A model generated the notes under the pieces. The model did no database searches. It was not told the DNA's origin and saw nothing but the letters and a program-made list of their open reading frames with translations. A program made the position numbers and the translations under genes. 14,770 nucleotides of DNA from Cellvibrionales bacterium (GTDB lineage Bacteria > Pseudomonadota > Gammaproteobacteria > Pseudomonadales > JAHEGP01): assembly GCA_024645065.1 (NCBI GenBank), contig JAHEGP010000056.1, forward strand, positions 1 to 14,770, in the 5' to 3' direction. Below are positions 1-7,471 of this stretch, one piece after another. Numbering within the stretch: position 1 is the first letter of the stretch; each line of letters starts with the position of its first letter.

Positions 1-1
1 C

Positions 2-112
2 ACCAATCCCGGAGCCACCCAAAAGGGTGAGCAATTCGAGCTGCCCCTGGCCTATGACGGCGATGCCGATCGCCGTAGCTGGGATGCCCTGATGCAAATG
101 CTGGCTCGTTGA
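2..112 (+). CDS. Dienelactone hydrolase family protein, C-terminal fragment
   Basis: This is the last 36 codons of a gene that begins before the window; it ends with TGA at 110-112. The readable peptide begins TNPGAT and ends in LMQMLAR. It carries the pattern seen at the C-terminus of dienelactone-hydrolase-family alpha/beta hydrolases: an (F)TNP segment after the catalytic His, then LAYD...ADRRSW and a final helix. The catalytic residues lie outside the window, so activity cannot be judged. Proteins of this family hydrolyse ester or lactone bonds in the cytoplasm, and many have unknown substrates. The gene runs in the same direction as the amidotransferase-like gene 169 bases downstream, so they might share a transcript, but hairpin-forming DNA separates them. 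The family call rests on a short tail and is therefore moderate. Confidence 0.6.
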   Translation, partial: TNPGATQKGEQFELPLAYDGDADRRSWDALMQMLAR

Positions 113-115
113 TAC

Positions 116-198
116 AGGCCTGAACCGGGGCTTTTTGGAACAGGCCGTCATTCAGGCCTTGCCCGGTTCGGGGCAATGCCAAAGCGGCGTTGGGACGC
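116..198 (+). other. Cluster of overlapping inverted repeats in the leader of the DJ-1/PfpI-like gene
   Basis: Several exact inverted repeats interlock here. AGGCCTGAA (116-124) matches TTCAGGCCT (151-159). GAACCGGG (122-129) matches CCCGGTTC (162-169). TTGCCC (159-164) and GGGCAA (171-176) form a hairpin with a six-base loop, extended by GGC/GCC across one mismatch (155-180). A small GCGT/ACGC hairpin follows at 187-198. The arms share bases, so the first two pairings are mutually exclusive. No T-run follows the strongest hairpin, so it is not a classic intrinsic terminator. It could still end the upstream transcript or act as a structured leader. Confidence 0.4.
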
Positions 199-281
199 TA
201 AAAACACCGGCCTTATTATCGGCGGGCGTCGCTCTGGCGCTCCTCCCGAAAAGCCAAATTGTAATCGCCTGGAATCAGTCC

Positions 282-962
282 ATGAAAATAGTGATGGTGT
301 TAACCTCCCACGACCAACTGGGGGATACCGGTGACAAAACCGGCTTTTGGTTGGAAGAATTTGCCGCGCCTTATTATGTGCTCAAGGATGCCGGGGCTGA
401 AATCACCCTGGCGTCTCCGAGGGGCGGACAGCCGCCGCTGGATCCCAAGAGTGATGAGCCCGACTTCCGGACCGGGGCGACCGAGCGTTTCAAGGCCGAT
501 GCCGATGCCCGGCAAGCGTTGGCCAATACCCGGCCGCTGGCCACTATCGTGGCCGAGGACTACGACGCCGTGTTCTATCCCGGGGGCCACGGTCCGCTGT
601 GGGATCTGAGCCAGGATAAAGCCTCGATTGCCCTGATCGAAGCATTGTACAGCGCGGGCAAACCGGTCGCTGCGGTGTGCCATGCCAGTGCGGTCTTAAA
701 CCGGGCGCTTGACCGCGACGGGCAAGCGCTGGTAGCCGGCAAGTCCGTGACCGGGTTCAGCAATAGTGAAGAGGCCGCGGTAGCCCTGACCGACATCGTG
801 CCATTTCTGGTTGAAGACCAGCTCAGGGCGCTCGGTGGGGAGTACTCCTGCGCCGATGATTGGCAAGCCCATGTGGTGGTCGATGGGCACCTGATAACCG
901 GCCAGAATCCGGCATCCTCCGAGTCGGCGGCGCGGGCATTACTGGAGCAACTCCAGCGCTAG
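282..962 (+). CDS. DJ-1/PfpI superfamily (type 1 glutamine amidotransferase-like) protein
   Basis: A 226-residue cytoplasmic protein of the class I glutamine amidotransferase/DJ-1/PfpI superfamily, closest in style to the Hsp31-like branch. Members are glyoxalase III-type or deglycase-like enzymes, chaperones or proteases; no substrate can be read from this sequence. It opens with MKIVMVLTS, has GFWLEE (21-26) supplying the conserved acidic residue, YPGGHGPLWD near 99-108, and the nucleophile elbow AVCHASA with Cys133 followed by His134. The C-terminal part has the usual late VVVDGHLITGQNP stretch. An in-frame TTG at 135 would add 49 residues, but these do not resemble the family. The ATG at 282 matches the family N-terminus and has a weak GGAA site seven bases upstream. 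The gene converges with the lipase gene, whose stop lies 38 bases away. Confidence 0.85.
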   Translation: MKIVMVLTSHDQLGDTGDKTGFWLEEFAAPYYVLKDAGAEITLASPRGGQPPLDPKSDEPDFRTGATERFKADADARQALANTRPLATIVAEDYDAVFYPGGHGPLWDLSQDKASIALIEALYSAGKPVAAVCHASAVLNRALDRDGQALVAGKSVTGFSNSEEAAVALTDIVPFLVEDQLRALGGEYSCADDWQAHVVVDGHLITGQNPASSESAARALLEQLQR

Positions 963-1000
963 CTTGCGTCACCGCCGGGAAACCCCCGTCGCATGATCGA

Positions 1001-2230
1001 CTAGGCCGACAGCCAGCGCAGTACCTGCTTGTAGACCGCAGCCCCGAGCAGATCGAAGTGCCCCTTGCGATACACTATGGCTTTGTGGTGCTCGGGTATG
1101 TTAAGTCGCAACGCCGGGTTCCTGTGCTCACCCAGGGCACTCCCAACAGGCACCAGTCCATCGCCAACCATGGCATCGGCCAGCTTGTTGCCGCCGGCGG
1201 ATTGGCTGGCGGCAAGGGCGTAATAGTCGATACCCGGTGGCAATGGTATGGGCTGGCGATTGTCCTTGCTGCGGGCGAAGCGACCCTTCTTGCGGCGGTC
1301 CGAGCCGTCGCACCAGTCGCTGTGCTGCAGGTAGCCGTAGCGTAAGTCGGTGATGCCGGCACTGCGTATGCCTCCCAGTGTGGTAAAGGGCGCGGTGTAA
1401 GGGGAGAGTGCCAGTGCAGAATCCAGCAGATTGCCACCTCGCTCCAGGGGCGAGCCGTGGTGGGGTGTTCCGAGGAAAACCAGCTTGCGCAGCAGTGCAG
1501 GCCATTCCAGGTCTGCCCGCTTGGCGTAGTGCAGGGCGCTGCGTGACACCAGACCACCCATGCTGTGGGCCACGATATTCAATTCGCTGACGGGAACCGG
1601 CCACTGCTGCAATAATTCCTCGATATTGTCGGCGAGCTGGGCGCCGTTGATCGAAATATGGCGCCCGGTGTTGTAGTGCAAGTGAAGCTCGGTAAAGTCG
1701 AGTTCCCGGCCCAATTCGGCGCCATGATTGTGACCCTTGCGGTTCCATTGCAGATCGTTCATGCACAGCCCGTGGATGAGCAACAGCAGCTTGCCATTGG
1801 CCTGCGGGATGGCCTCCGTAATCGAGCCACTATCCAGCACAAGTGCCTTGCCGCGGCTGCGAAACTGCATGGGGGTAGCCAGCGGATTGCCGGTCTGCTC
1901 GAGATGATCGCCTACCACGCCGTTTATACAGGCCACCACGGCGTCGCGCTGGGCGGAGGAAGACTGCTGGTCGGCAATCCTGGCAAGTACCGGTAGTGCC
2001 GCATCGATACCGTAGGTCATCGTATTGGGCAACGCGCGGATGGATTGGTACACCAGCCGGGTGATACCAGCGGTTTTTCGATCGTCGCGAATGAAATGGA
2101 AGGGGGAGACGCGCCGGGCGATGGTCGCGTGCATCGATTCCACCAGATCGACAACGAGGTTGAATCCGCTCAGGCCCAATCGACCATAGGCGAGAGGGTC
2201 CGATACCTTGATGTGTTGGTTATGGGTCAT
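1001..2230 (-). CDS. Alpha/beta-hydrolase lipase/esterase
   Basis: A 409-residue alpha/beta hydrolase that probably hydrolyses carboxylic esters such as acylglycerols or wax esters. Visible elements are the strand and oxyanion segment LLLIHGLCMND (149-159), the nucleophile elbow AHSMGG with Ser223, a typical lipase GTPHHGS (254-260), a candidate acid Asp357 in MVGDGLVPVG, and His391 in KGHFDLL. The catalytic triad therefore looks complete. About 145 residues precede the hydrolase core; they show no convincing signal peptide and I do not recognise them. The ATG at 2230 is preferred over an upstream ATG at 2290 because AAGGA sits just upstream at good spacing, whereas the extra 20 residues look untranslated. 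It lies 85 bases after the crotonase gene on the same strand and could be co-transcribed with it. A GC-rich hairpin sits just before the ribosome binding site. Confidence 0.85.
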   Translation of the reverse strand: MTHNQHIKVSDPLAYGRLGLSGFNLVVDLVESMHATIARRVSPFHFIRDDRKTAGITRLVYQSIRALPNTMTYGIDAALPVLARIADQQSSSAQRDAVVACINGVVGDHLEQTGNPLATPMQFRSRGKALVLDSGSITEAIPQANGKLLLLIHGLCMNDLQWNRKGHNHGAELGRELDFTELHLHYNTGRHISINGAQLADNIEELLQQWPVPVSELNIVAHSMGGLVSRSALHYAKRADLEWPALLRKLVFLGTPHHGSPLERGGNLLDSALALSPYTAPFTTLGGIRSAGITDLRYGYLQHSDWCDGSDRRKKGRFARSKDNRQPIPLPPGIDYYALAASQSAGGNKLADAMVGDGLVPVGSALGEHRNPALRLNIPEHHKAIVYRKGHFDLLGAAVYKQVLRWLSA

Positions 2231-2244
2231 GTTGATTCCTTTTT

Positions 2245-2259
2245 GGCCGCCTGGCGGCC
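2245..2259 (-). promoter_or_regulatory. GC-rich hairpin directly upstream of the lipase ribosome binding site
   Basis: GGCCGCC and GGCGGCC flank a single base, giving a perfect 15-base inverted repeat. On the transcribed (minus) strand it is followed directly by AAAAAGGA, which contains the lipase ribosome binding site. No T-run follows on the minus strand, so it does not look like a terminator. A structured 5' leader or an mRNA-processing site between the crotonase and lipase genes are possible roles. Confidence 0.35.
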
Positions 2260-2315
2260 GGTTATGAAAGGACATGGGGGGATAGTACACCGATTCGGCG
2301 CCTATCTATGCTGCT

Positions 2316-3098
2316 TCAAGTCGATTCATCCCCGGGAAAGGCCCCGTGGCGGCCGGCTCCCTGGCTAAAGCGGGTTGCACCCAGCCGGGTCTCCCGGGAA
2401 TCGATCACGATCTTACCGTGTCGGTATTCATTCACCGTTGCCGCCTCGATATCCAGGTCCCATTGTTGGTAAGCGCTGAGTCGATCGTGGCGCACACATT
2501 GCTGGGGAAAGCGGCTGATCTCCCTGGCCAGTTTCTCGGCCTGCTCGCGACAGCTACCGTCATCCACCAGCCGGTTCGCCAAACCCATTGCCAGGGCCTC
2601 CTCGGCGGCCACCGGCCTTCCGGTGAGTATCATATCCATCGCCCGGCTATGGCCGATGAGGCGAGGCAGGCGAATGGTGCCGCCATCGACCAGGGGCACT
2701 CCCCAGCGACGACAGAAAACGCCGAATACTGCGCTGCGCTCGACTACCCTCAGGTCGCACATCAACGCCAGTTCCAGCCCCCCGGCGACTGCATGGCCGG
2801 CGACGGCGGCGATTACCGGTTTGTTGAAGCGCATTCGGGTGGGGCCGAGGGGGCCAGCGCCCTCCGGCTCCAGGTGAAAACCGGCAGTTCCCCTGGCCAG
2901 CGCCTGCAGGTCTGCCCCGGCACAAAAATAGCCGTGCTCGCCATACAGCACCGCGACATCGGCCTCGCCATCGGCTTCGAAGTCGCAAAAGGCAGTGCTC
3001 AACAAAGCGGCGGTCTTGCCGTCGATGGCATTGCGGACCTCGGGTCTGTCGATAATGATCGTGGTGACTCGGTCCTGCTTTTCGACGCGTATGCTCAT
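2316..3098 (-). CDS. Crotonase/enoyl-CoA hydratase family protein
   Basis: A 260-residue protein, the usual length for the crotonase fold, acting on acyl-CoA thioesters in the cytoplasm. Seen in order are an N-terminal hydrophobic strand followed by DRPEVRNAI (17-25), the CAGADL oxyanion segment (59-64), GGLELALMCD (106-115) with Glu109, and LTGRPVAAEEALAMGL in the C-terminal half. Glu109 aligns with rat mitochondrial hydratase Glu144. The position 20 residues later, where hydratases carry the second catalytic Glu (rat Glu164), is Cys129 within FGVFCRRWGV. The protein may therefore not be a standard enoyl-CoA hydratase; isomerase, hydrolase or other crotonase chemistry is possible. The start is supported by AGGAG upstream, at a rather long spacing. 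It lies between the DUF3604 gene and the lipase gene on the same strand. Confidence 0.85.
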   Translation of the reverse strand: MSIRVEKQDRVTTIIIDRPEVRNAIDGKTAALLSTAFCDFEADGEADVAVLYGEHGYFCAGADLQALARGTAGFHLEPEGAGPLGPTRMRFNKPVIAAVAGHAVAGGLELALMCDLRVVERSAVFGVFCRRWGVPLVDGGTIRLPRLIGHSRAMDMILTGRPVAAEEALAMGLANRLVDDGSCREQAEKLAREISRFPQQCVRHDRLSAYQQWDLDIEAATVNEYRHGKIVIDSRETRLGATRFSQGAGRHGAFPGDEST

Positions 3099-3410
3099 AC
3101 CGGTTCCGGCTCCTGGCTCGATCTGGGGGCGACGCGGCTTGCTACCCGGGTCGTCAGCTTAACGTTAAGGGGCGGGCATCACCACTCCCGGGCGAGGAGG
3201 GCTGGTCGCTGCCGTGCTGGCCTGGGTGGCATGTTTTGGACGCTGACCACCTGATGTGTGCTGGGCCGACGGCTTCACCCTCAGATACCGAAGATTAACC
3301 AATTCGGGAGAACGAGAGCTGACTGCAGCCCGGTCCTCCCTGCCAGCCCGGGGCCCGCAGAAGCCGGCCATTCAGCGCGATAGCCTGTACCGTTCAGACG
3401 CGGTACCTGC
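3099..3410. other. Intergenic region between the DUF3604 and crotonase genes
   Basis: No convincing gene is visible in these 312 bases; the short open frames lack family features and good start sites. Near the DUF3604 end, GTACCG (3387-3392) and CGGTAC (3401-3406) form a six-base-pair hairpin five bases beyond the stop, without a T-run, so it is at best a weak terminator. Nearer the crotonase gene is the 12-bp palindrome listed separately. The region probably contains the crotonase promoter, but I could not pick a convincing -35/-10 pair. Confidence 0.5.
3158..3169. promoter_or_regulatory. Perfect 12-bp palindrome, candidate operator upstream of the crotonase gene
   Basis: CTTAACGTTAAG is identical to its own reverse complement. 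It starts 60 bases upstream of the crotonase start codon, where an operator for a dimeric repressor such as a TetR-family protein would be expected. Its AT-rich arms contrast with the GC-rich surroundings. No regulator gene is adjacent, so the assignment is positional only. Confidence 0.35.
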
Positions 3411-5363
3411 TTACTGCCCGGGGCTATACCAGACCGGCGAGGTCCAGGCGCGCTCCTGCTGGACCATCGGCACTTCACCGGGCATCTTTACACCGAACCG
3501 CTTCTGGTCATAGGCGGTCCAGCGCGGTGTCGGTATCTCGATCACGCGGGCATAGTAGAACGCCATCCGGGTCGGGTCGAATTCGGGGTCGGTCCAGACC
3601 CCGGCGAGGTCGGCATCGCCGATGGTGTCGGTCCAGCTGGCGTTAGCCACATTAACGGTATTGCCCACTGCGGGTAATTTCCCGTCCCTGCCTGGTTTGC
3701 GATGTTCCGCATCGGCCCACGCGACATCGTAAATTTTCTCGTGGGTTTTACCGTCAGCATCGACCCAGCCCTTGATGATCTGGATGCGGTCGAGGTTACC
3801 GCTGAGTGGATCTTTCATGGCCGACACCAGGAAGCTCGGCGCAGCCTTTGAAGACGGCGCAGCAGGCAGGTCACCACCCATGGCAACCCCCTTGCTGTAA
3901 CCGACGTCGGCAAGGTAGCGGGCGCTCAGGTCGTCGGCTCTGAAATCCCAGCCGCCGAAGAAACGCACCTTCATGCGGGTTCCCGAGGTGGCATAGACCT
4001 CCTTGCGCTTCATGGCATCCCACAGGGCTGCGCGGGTATTTTCGGTTGCCCACACCGCAGCGTAGCCGGCGGCGGTGTACTGCCAGGTATAGCGGGTTTT
4101 ACCGAAGCCCTGTTTGGAGATATGGCTCCAGCGCTTGGGGCGCGGCTCCTGGATGACGTGCTTGCCAAAGAAATTGTCTTCCTCGATCGAGGTCAGCGAA
4201 TTGTGCACGTCGGTGCCGCCGATCATACCGAACTTGAAGGGGTTTACGCCCAGCTTCTGCTGCCACGCCAGACCCTGGGCCAGGCCGCTGCGCAGGTACA
4301 TGGTGGGGCGCATCTCGGGTGTTTCGGGGGCATCCTCCAGGGTGAGGTTGCCGTATTCCCAGCCGGCAATGCCGTAATCCGCAAACTCATCGTTGGGGGA
4401 CAGCGTGGGATGGGTTTCGCTGTTGCCCTTGGTCTGCATCACTTCCTGAAGGACCTCCCAGCGCGCCCGACGCTCGGCGTACTCCCGGGTCAAGGGCTTG
4501 CCGGCGAAATCGACGGCTTCGAACATCCGGCCATTGGACAGATTGCCATTGTGGGGAATGGCCAGAACCCTGTCCCCGGTCTTGCTTTCGTAGTTAGCCA
4601 TCCAGGCCCAGAGCTTCTCAGGATCCTCACTCTGCCAGGATGAAAACGGCATCACCTGGCTGGCCCCGGTTCTGTCGCCGCGGAACAGGATATTGCGGTG
4701 CAGGTTGTTGCCGCCGGGAACCGAGGTCCATTCGAACCCGATGATGGCGCTGAAGCGGCCCGGCTCGTTAAATTGATCTGCCGTTTCGGTGTACTGTTGC
4801 CACACCGAGCGCATGACCGGCCCGGACACTTTGGGGTTGGTGATTTCACCGGGAAGGGTACCCTGGGCCTGTCCCGAGATCACCTCGTTCATCGCGTCCG
4901 ATGCCTGCTTGCCCCCGGCGCGCATCATTTTGCTCCAGCGCTCGAGGGTGTCATTGACCATGAATTGCGGGTTTTCATTGTAGACTTCGTACATGACCCC
5001 AAGACCTTCCGCATGGTCCGAGATCACCAGAAAATCCAGCGGTCGCGACAGCTTTACCGGGACGCCGCTGGATGACACCACTTCCTCACCCAAAGCGAAG
5101 CGATAGGCATCGGCGGGTCCGAGTCGGTCCCCGTTCATAAAGGCATCGCCGGAATTGGCGGTATGGTGGTGGGTGTCGCCGAAATAGACTTCAGTGGGGT
5201 AGTTTTTTTCCGCGTAGGGTGAATAGCTGATCCCGCTTCGCGGGATCATGGCGCTGGAGTCACTGCTCTCCCCTTGGTTGGCGGCGTGGGTCGCTACCGG
5301 CGCGGCTAGCAGCAGCGCAATTGCCGCCAGGTTCTTGCAGGCATACGTCGGGGGCTGATTCAT
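3411..5363 (-). CDS. Exported DUF3604 domain protein with PHP-like metal-binding motifs
   Basis: A 650-residue protein of the DUF3604 family, whose function is not established. The N-terminus has one Lys, a hydrophobic run (NLAAIALLLAAPVA, 11-24) and a THA|AN site near residue 27. This is a signal peptidase I type leader, so the protein is probably periplasmic. The mature part has the PHP-superfamily metal-ligand pattern: FGDTHHHTANSGD (61-73) with three consecutive His, DFLVISDHAEG (110-120) with Asp116 and His117, GFEWTS near 209, IPHNGN with His271, and GGTDVH with Asp385 and His387. A metal-dependent phosphoesterase or other hydrolase is an inference from that fold. The start is supported by GAGGA eight bases upstream. 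The gene is divergent from the WS/DGAT gene and upstream of the crotonase gene on the same strand. Confidence 0.88.
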   Translation of the reverse strand: MNQPPTYACKNLAAIALLLAAPVATHAANQGESSDSSAMIPRSGISYSPYAEKNYPTEVYFGDTHHHTANSGDAFMNGDRLGPADAYRFALGEEVVSSSGVPVKLSRPLDFLVISDHAEGLGVMYEVYNENPQFMVNDTLERWSKMMRAGGKQASDAMNEVISGQAQGTLPGEITNPKVSGPVMRSVWQQYTETADQFNEPGRFSAIIGFEWTSVPGGNNLHRNILFRGDRTGASQVMPFSSWQSEDPEKLWAWMANYESKTGDRVLAIPHNGNLSNGRMFEAVDFAGKPLTREYAERRARWEVLQEVMQTKGNSETHPTLSPNDEFADYGIAGWEYGNLTLEDAPETPEMRPTMYLRSGLAQGLAWQQKLGVNPFKFGMIGGTDVHNSLTSIEEDNFFGKHVIQEPRPKRWSHISKQGFGKTRYTWQYTAAGYAAVWATENTRAALWDAMKRKEVYATSGTRMKVRFFGGWDFRADDLSARYLADVGYSKGVAMGGDLPAAPSSKAAPSFLVSAMKDPLSGNLDRIQIIKGWVDADGKTHEKIYDVAWADAEHRKPGRDGKLPAVGNTVNVANASWTDTIGDADLAGVWTDPEFDPTRMAFYYARVIEIPTPRWTAYDQKRFGVKMPGEVPMVQQERAWTSPVWYSPGQ

Positions 5364-5636
5364 AACGGGAATCCTCGATCTTTTATGCTATCTGTAAATT
5401 AACATTATTGTTTTTGCGATGATAATTCCGGTGGCTTGGAAAGTCTAGTATGGTAGTGGCAATTGCTTTTTAATGGGAGGCCTGATAACTGCCTTGCATC
5501 CCAGGGATCGAAACCTGGTTGTCAGCGCCCTGGACCGGTGCGGTGGGCGACAACACATGCGTCCAGTTTGCCCGCGACTGACACCCGGTGGAGTGACAGC
5601 GAACAATAAACAAAAAATGCCAATAAGGAGTAAATG
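5364..5636. other. Divergent promoter region between the DUF3604 and WS/DGAT genes
   Basis: About 270 bases with no credible gene. The half nearest DUF3604 (about 5380-5475) is AT-rich and is the likely site of the divergent promoters, but no strong -35/-10 pair stands out. CCAGG (5501-5505) and CCTGG (5514-5518) form a small hairpin. AAGGAG at 5625-5630 is a strong ribosome binding site for the WS/DGAT gene and favours the second of two adjacent ATG codons (5637, six-base spacing) over the first (5634). Confidence 0.5.
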
Positions 5637-7226
5637 ATGAAGCGGCTGAGCTTTCTTGACACCGCGTTTCTGCTAGCGGAACGACGCGAGACGCCAATGC
5701 ATGTGGGTGGTCTGCACCTGTTTTCGCTGCCCGAAGGCGTCGATGAGCAGGAGTTCCTGCATGGCCTGGCGGAAAACCTGAAATCGGCAAAGCGCTTGCA
5801 ACAGCCCTTTGGCGACCGGTTGAAATTTGGCCGTGCCGGGCTGCTGGGGCCGGTGTATTGGGAGGAGGACAAGTCCCTCGATCTCGATTACCACATTCGC
5901 CATTCGGCATTACCGAAGCCGGGGCGTTTCCGCGAGCTGTTTGCGCTGGTGTCTCGCCTGCACGGCACACTGCTGGATCGCAATCGACCCCTGTGGGAGA
6001 TGCACCTCATCGAGGGGCTTCCTGAGCGCAAGTTTGCAGTGTATTCGAAGTTTCACCACGCGGCCATTGACGGGGCGCGCTCCATTCACCTGGTCCAGAG
6101 CATGTACTCGACCGACCCGGACGAACGGTTCAATGAATCGCCGCTATCCCTGGAGGCGGGGGAGCGCTATCGTGCGTCGCTGCAACAAACGGACGCCGGG
6201 AGTGCGCCCGCGGAAAAAGTGCAGCGCAGTCTGGTTGCCAGACTGCGGGCGGAGCTTGACAGTCGACTGCATCTTCTCGGTGCCCTCGGCCAGTACGGCA
6301 ACGCCCTGATAGGTCGCAAGCCCGAAGCGCTGACATTGCCATGGCTTGACGTACCGCACAGCTCCATCAACACACCCGTCGACGGAGCCCGGCGCTTTGT
6401 CGCGCAGTCCTGGCCCTTTGCCCGGATTCGCGCGGTTGGCAAGGCCCTTGACGGCAGCTTTAACGATACCGTACTGGCGATGTGTGGCGGCGCCCTGCGC
6501 ATGCAAATGCTCAACCAGGGCGATCTTCCTGACGACTCGCTCACGGCGATGGTGCCGGTATCGCTCAGGCAAGCCGGTGACCTGGATTCGGCGAATGCTG
6601 TGAGCGCCATTTGTGCTGACCTGGCAACCAATGTCAAGGATCCCCTCGATCGCTTCAGGGCGATCAGGGCCTCGACCCGGGCCGGGAAGGACTTGATGGC
6701 GACCATGGCGCCGGCTGATGCTGCATTGTTCGCCCAGATCACCCAAATTCCCAGTGCGGTGCTGATCCCGCTGGGTTTGATGGTCAAATTTCCACCCTAC
6801 AGCACCACAATATCCAATGTGCCGGGGCCGCGCCAGCAACTCTACTGGAACGGCGCCAGGCTGGAGGGTATGTATCCGGCATCGATCGTGATCGACGGGA
6901 TGGCGCTCAATATTACCCTGGTCACCTATAAAGACCAGGTGGATTTCGGCATTACTGCCTGTCGCCGAACCGTACCCCAGGTGCAGCGGTTTATCGATTA
7001 TCTGGAGGAGGCGCTGGCGGAACTGGAGCGGGTCGCTGGCCAGGCCAAATCACCGGCGACACCCCGGGCTCGCAGGTCGGTAAAGAAGAAGGCAACGGTC
7101 AGGAAGCAGGCACCGGCCCGGAAAAAGGCCGCTGTGAAGAAAAACGAGACCGCCACTAACAAGGCAGTGGCAAAGAAAAAATCAGCGGTAAGGGCGAAAG
7201 CCGCGGTTCCCAGGAAGTCAGCGTAG
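5637..7226 (+). CDS. Wax ester synthase/diacylglycerol acyltransferase (WS/DGAT) with basic Lys/Ala-rich C-terminal tail
   Basis: A bifunctional-type O-acyltransferase that joins acyl-CoA to a long-chain alcohol or diacylglycerol, making wax ester or triacylglycerol at the membrane or lipid-body surface. Recognised elements are LSFLDTAFLLAE at the N-terminus, PLWEMHLIEGL (118-128), the catalytic HHAAIDG (140-146) matching HHxxxDG, an FNDTVLAMCGGALR segment, VPVSLR, and SNVPGPRQQLYW with IVIDGMALNIT in the C-terminal domain. The core ends near residue 470. A further 59 residues (471-529) contain 15 Lys, 7 Arg, 15 Ala and a single acidic residue, a histone-like tail that is not part of the usual WS/DGAT domain and brings the length to 529 rather than about 450-480. 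The start was chosen by ribosome-binding-site spacing. A tetranucleotide microsatellite begins six bases after the stop, and the next gene, another acyltransferase, is convergent. Confidence 0.93.
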   Translation: MKRLSFLDTAFLLAERRETPMHVGGLHLFSLPEGVDEQEFLHGLAENLKSAKRLQQPFGDRLKFGRAGLLGPVYWEEDKSLDLDYHIRHSALPKPGRFRELFALVSRLHGTLLDRNRPLWEMHLIEGLPERKFAVYSKFHHAAIDGARSIHLVQSMYSTDPDERFNESPLSLEAGERYRASLQQTDAGSAPAEKVQRSLVARLRAELDSRLHLLGALGQYGNALIGRKPEALTLPWLDVPHSSINTPVDGARRFVAQSWPFARIRAVGKALDGSFNDTVLAMCGGALRMQMLNQGDLPDDSLTAMVPVSLRQAGDLDSANAVSAICADLATNVKDPLDRFRAIRASTRAGKDLMATMAPADAALFAQITQIPSAVLIPLGLMVKFPPYSTTISNVPGPRQQLYWNGARLEGMYPASIVIDGMALNITLVTYKDQVDFGITACRRTVPQVQRFIDYLEEALAELERVAGQAKSPATPRARRSVKKKATVRKQAPARKKAAVKKNETATNKAVAKKKSAVRAKAAVPRKSA

Positions 7227-7231
7227 CGTTT

Positions 7232-7268
<37 letters not shown>

Positions 7269-7362
7269 CTCGCCGCGCTGCGGGATCGGGTGGCGCTGGC
7301 TCGCTATCCGGTGACAGGGTCATTCCGCCCTGAACCACGGGTGATTCCCTGTGCTCTGAACG

Positions 7363-7396
7363 AAAAAACCCCCGGATGCTGTTTGCAAGCGGGGGA
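7363..7396 (-). terminator. Rho-independent terminator of the LPLAT-family gene
   Basis: CCCCCG (7369-7374) pairs with CGGGGG (7390-7395), with an inner TGC/GCA pairing around the loop. On the minus strand the hairpin is followed by six T residues (7368-7363), the classic intrinsic terminator layout. It lies about 75 bases downstream of the LPLAT stop at 7472. The plus-strand side has no T-run, so it serves the minus strand. Confidence 0.75.
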
Positions 7397-7433
7397 AGTA
7401 TGGAGTTATCCGTTACTGCAGAAGGCGGGTGGG

Positions 7434-7455
7434 GTGAGCGGTGAACCCCGCTCAC
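7434..7455. other. Perfect 8-bp stem hairpin between convergent genes
   Basis: GTGAGCGG (7434-7441) and CCGCTCAC (7448-7455) form a perfect eight-base-pair stem with a six-base loop, 17 bases beyond the LPLAT stop codon. Neither side has a T-run. It may protect the 3' end or assist termination together with the downstream minus-strand terminator. Confidence 0.4.
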
Positions 7456-7471
7456 TTATCCGGCCAGGCTC

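Noticed and set aside
135..281. N-terminal extension of the DJ-1/PfpI-like gene from a TTG codon
   Set aside because: The extra 49 residues do not resemble the family, the start is TTG without a ribosome binding site, and the segment is built from the inverted repeats.
963..1000. Possible bidirectional terminator between the convergent amidotransferase-like and lipase genes
   Set aside because: Only a four-base outer pairing (TGCG/CGCA) and a loose GGG/CCC pairing are available, with no T-run on either side.
2346..3254. Long 302-codon plus-strand open frame opposite the crotonase gene
   Set aside because: It is the antisense shadow of a well-supported crotonase gene, a common artefact in GC-rich DNA, and shows no recognisable domain.
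5490..5535. Minus-strand sequence resembling a tRNA T-arm (TTTCGATCC with a CCAGG/CCTGG stem)
   Set aside because: The loop has eight rather than seven bases, and no acceptor, D or anticodon arms can be placed around it. No integrase or attachment-site duplication is nearby.
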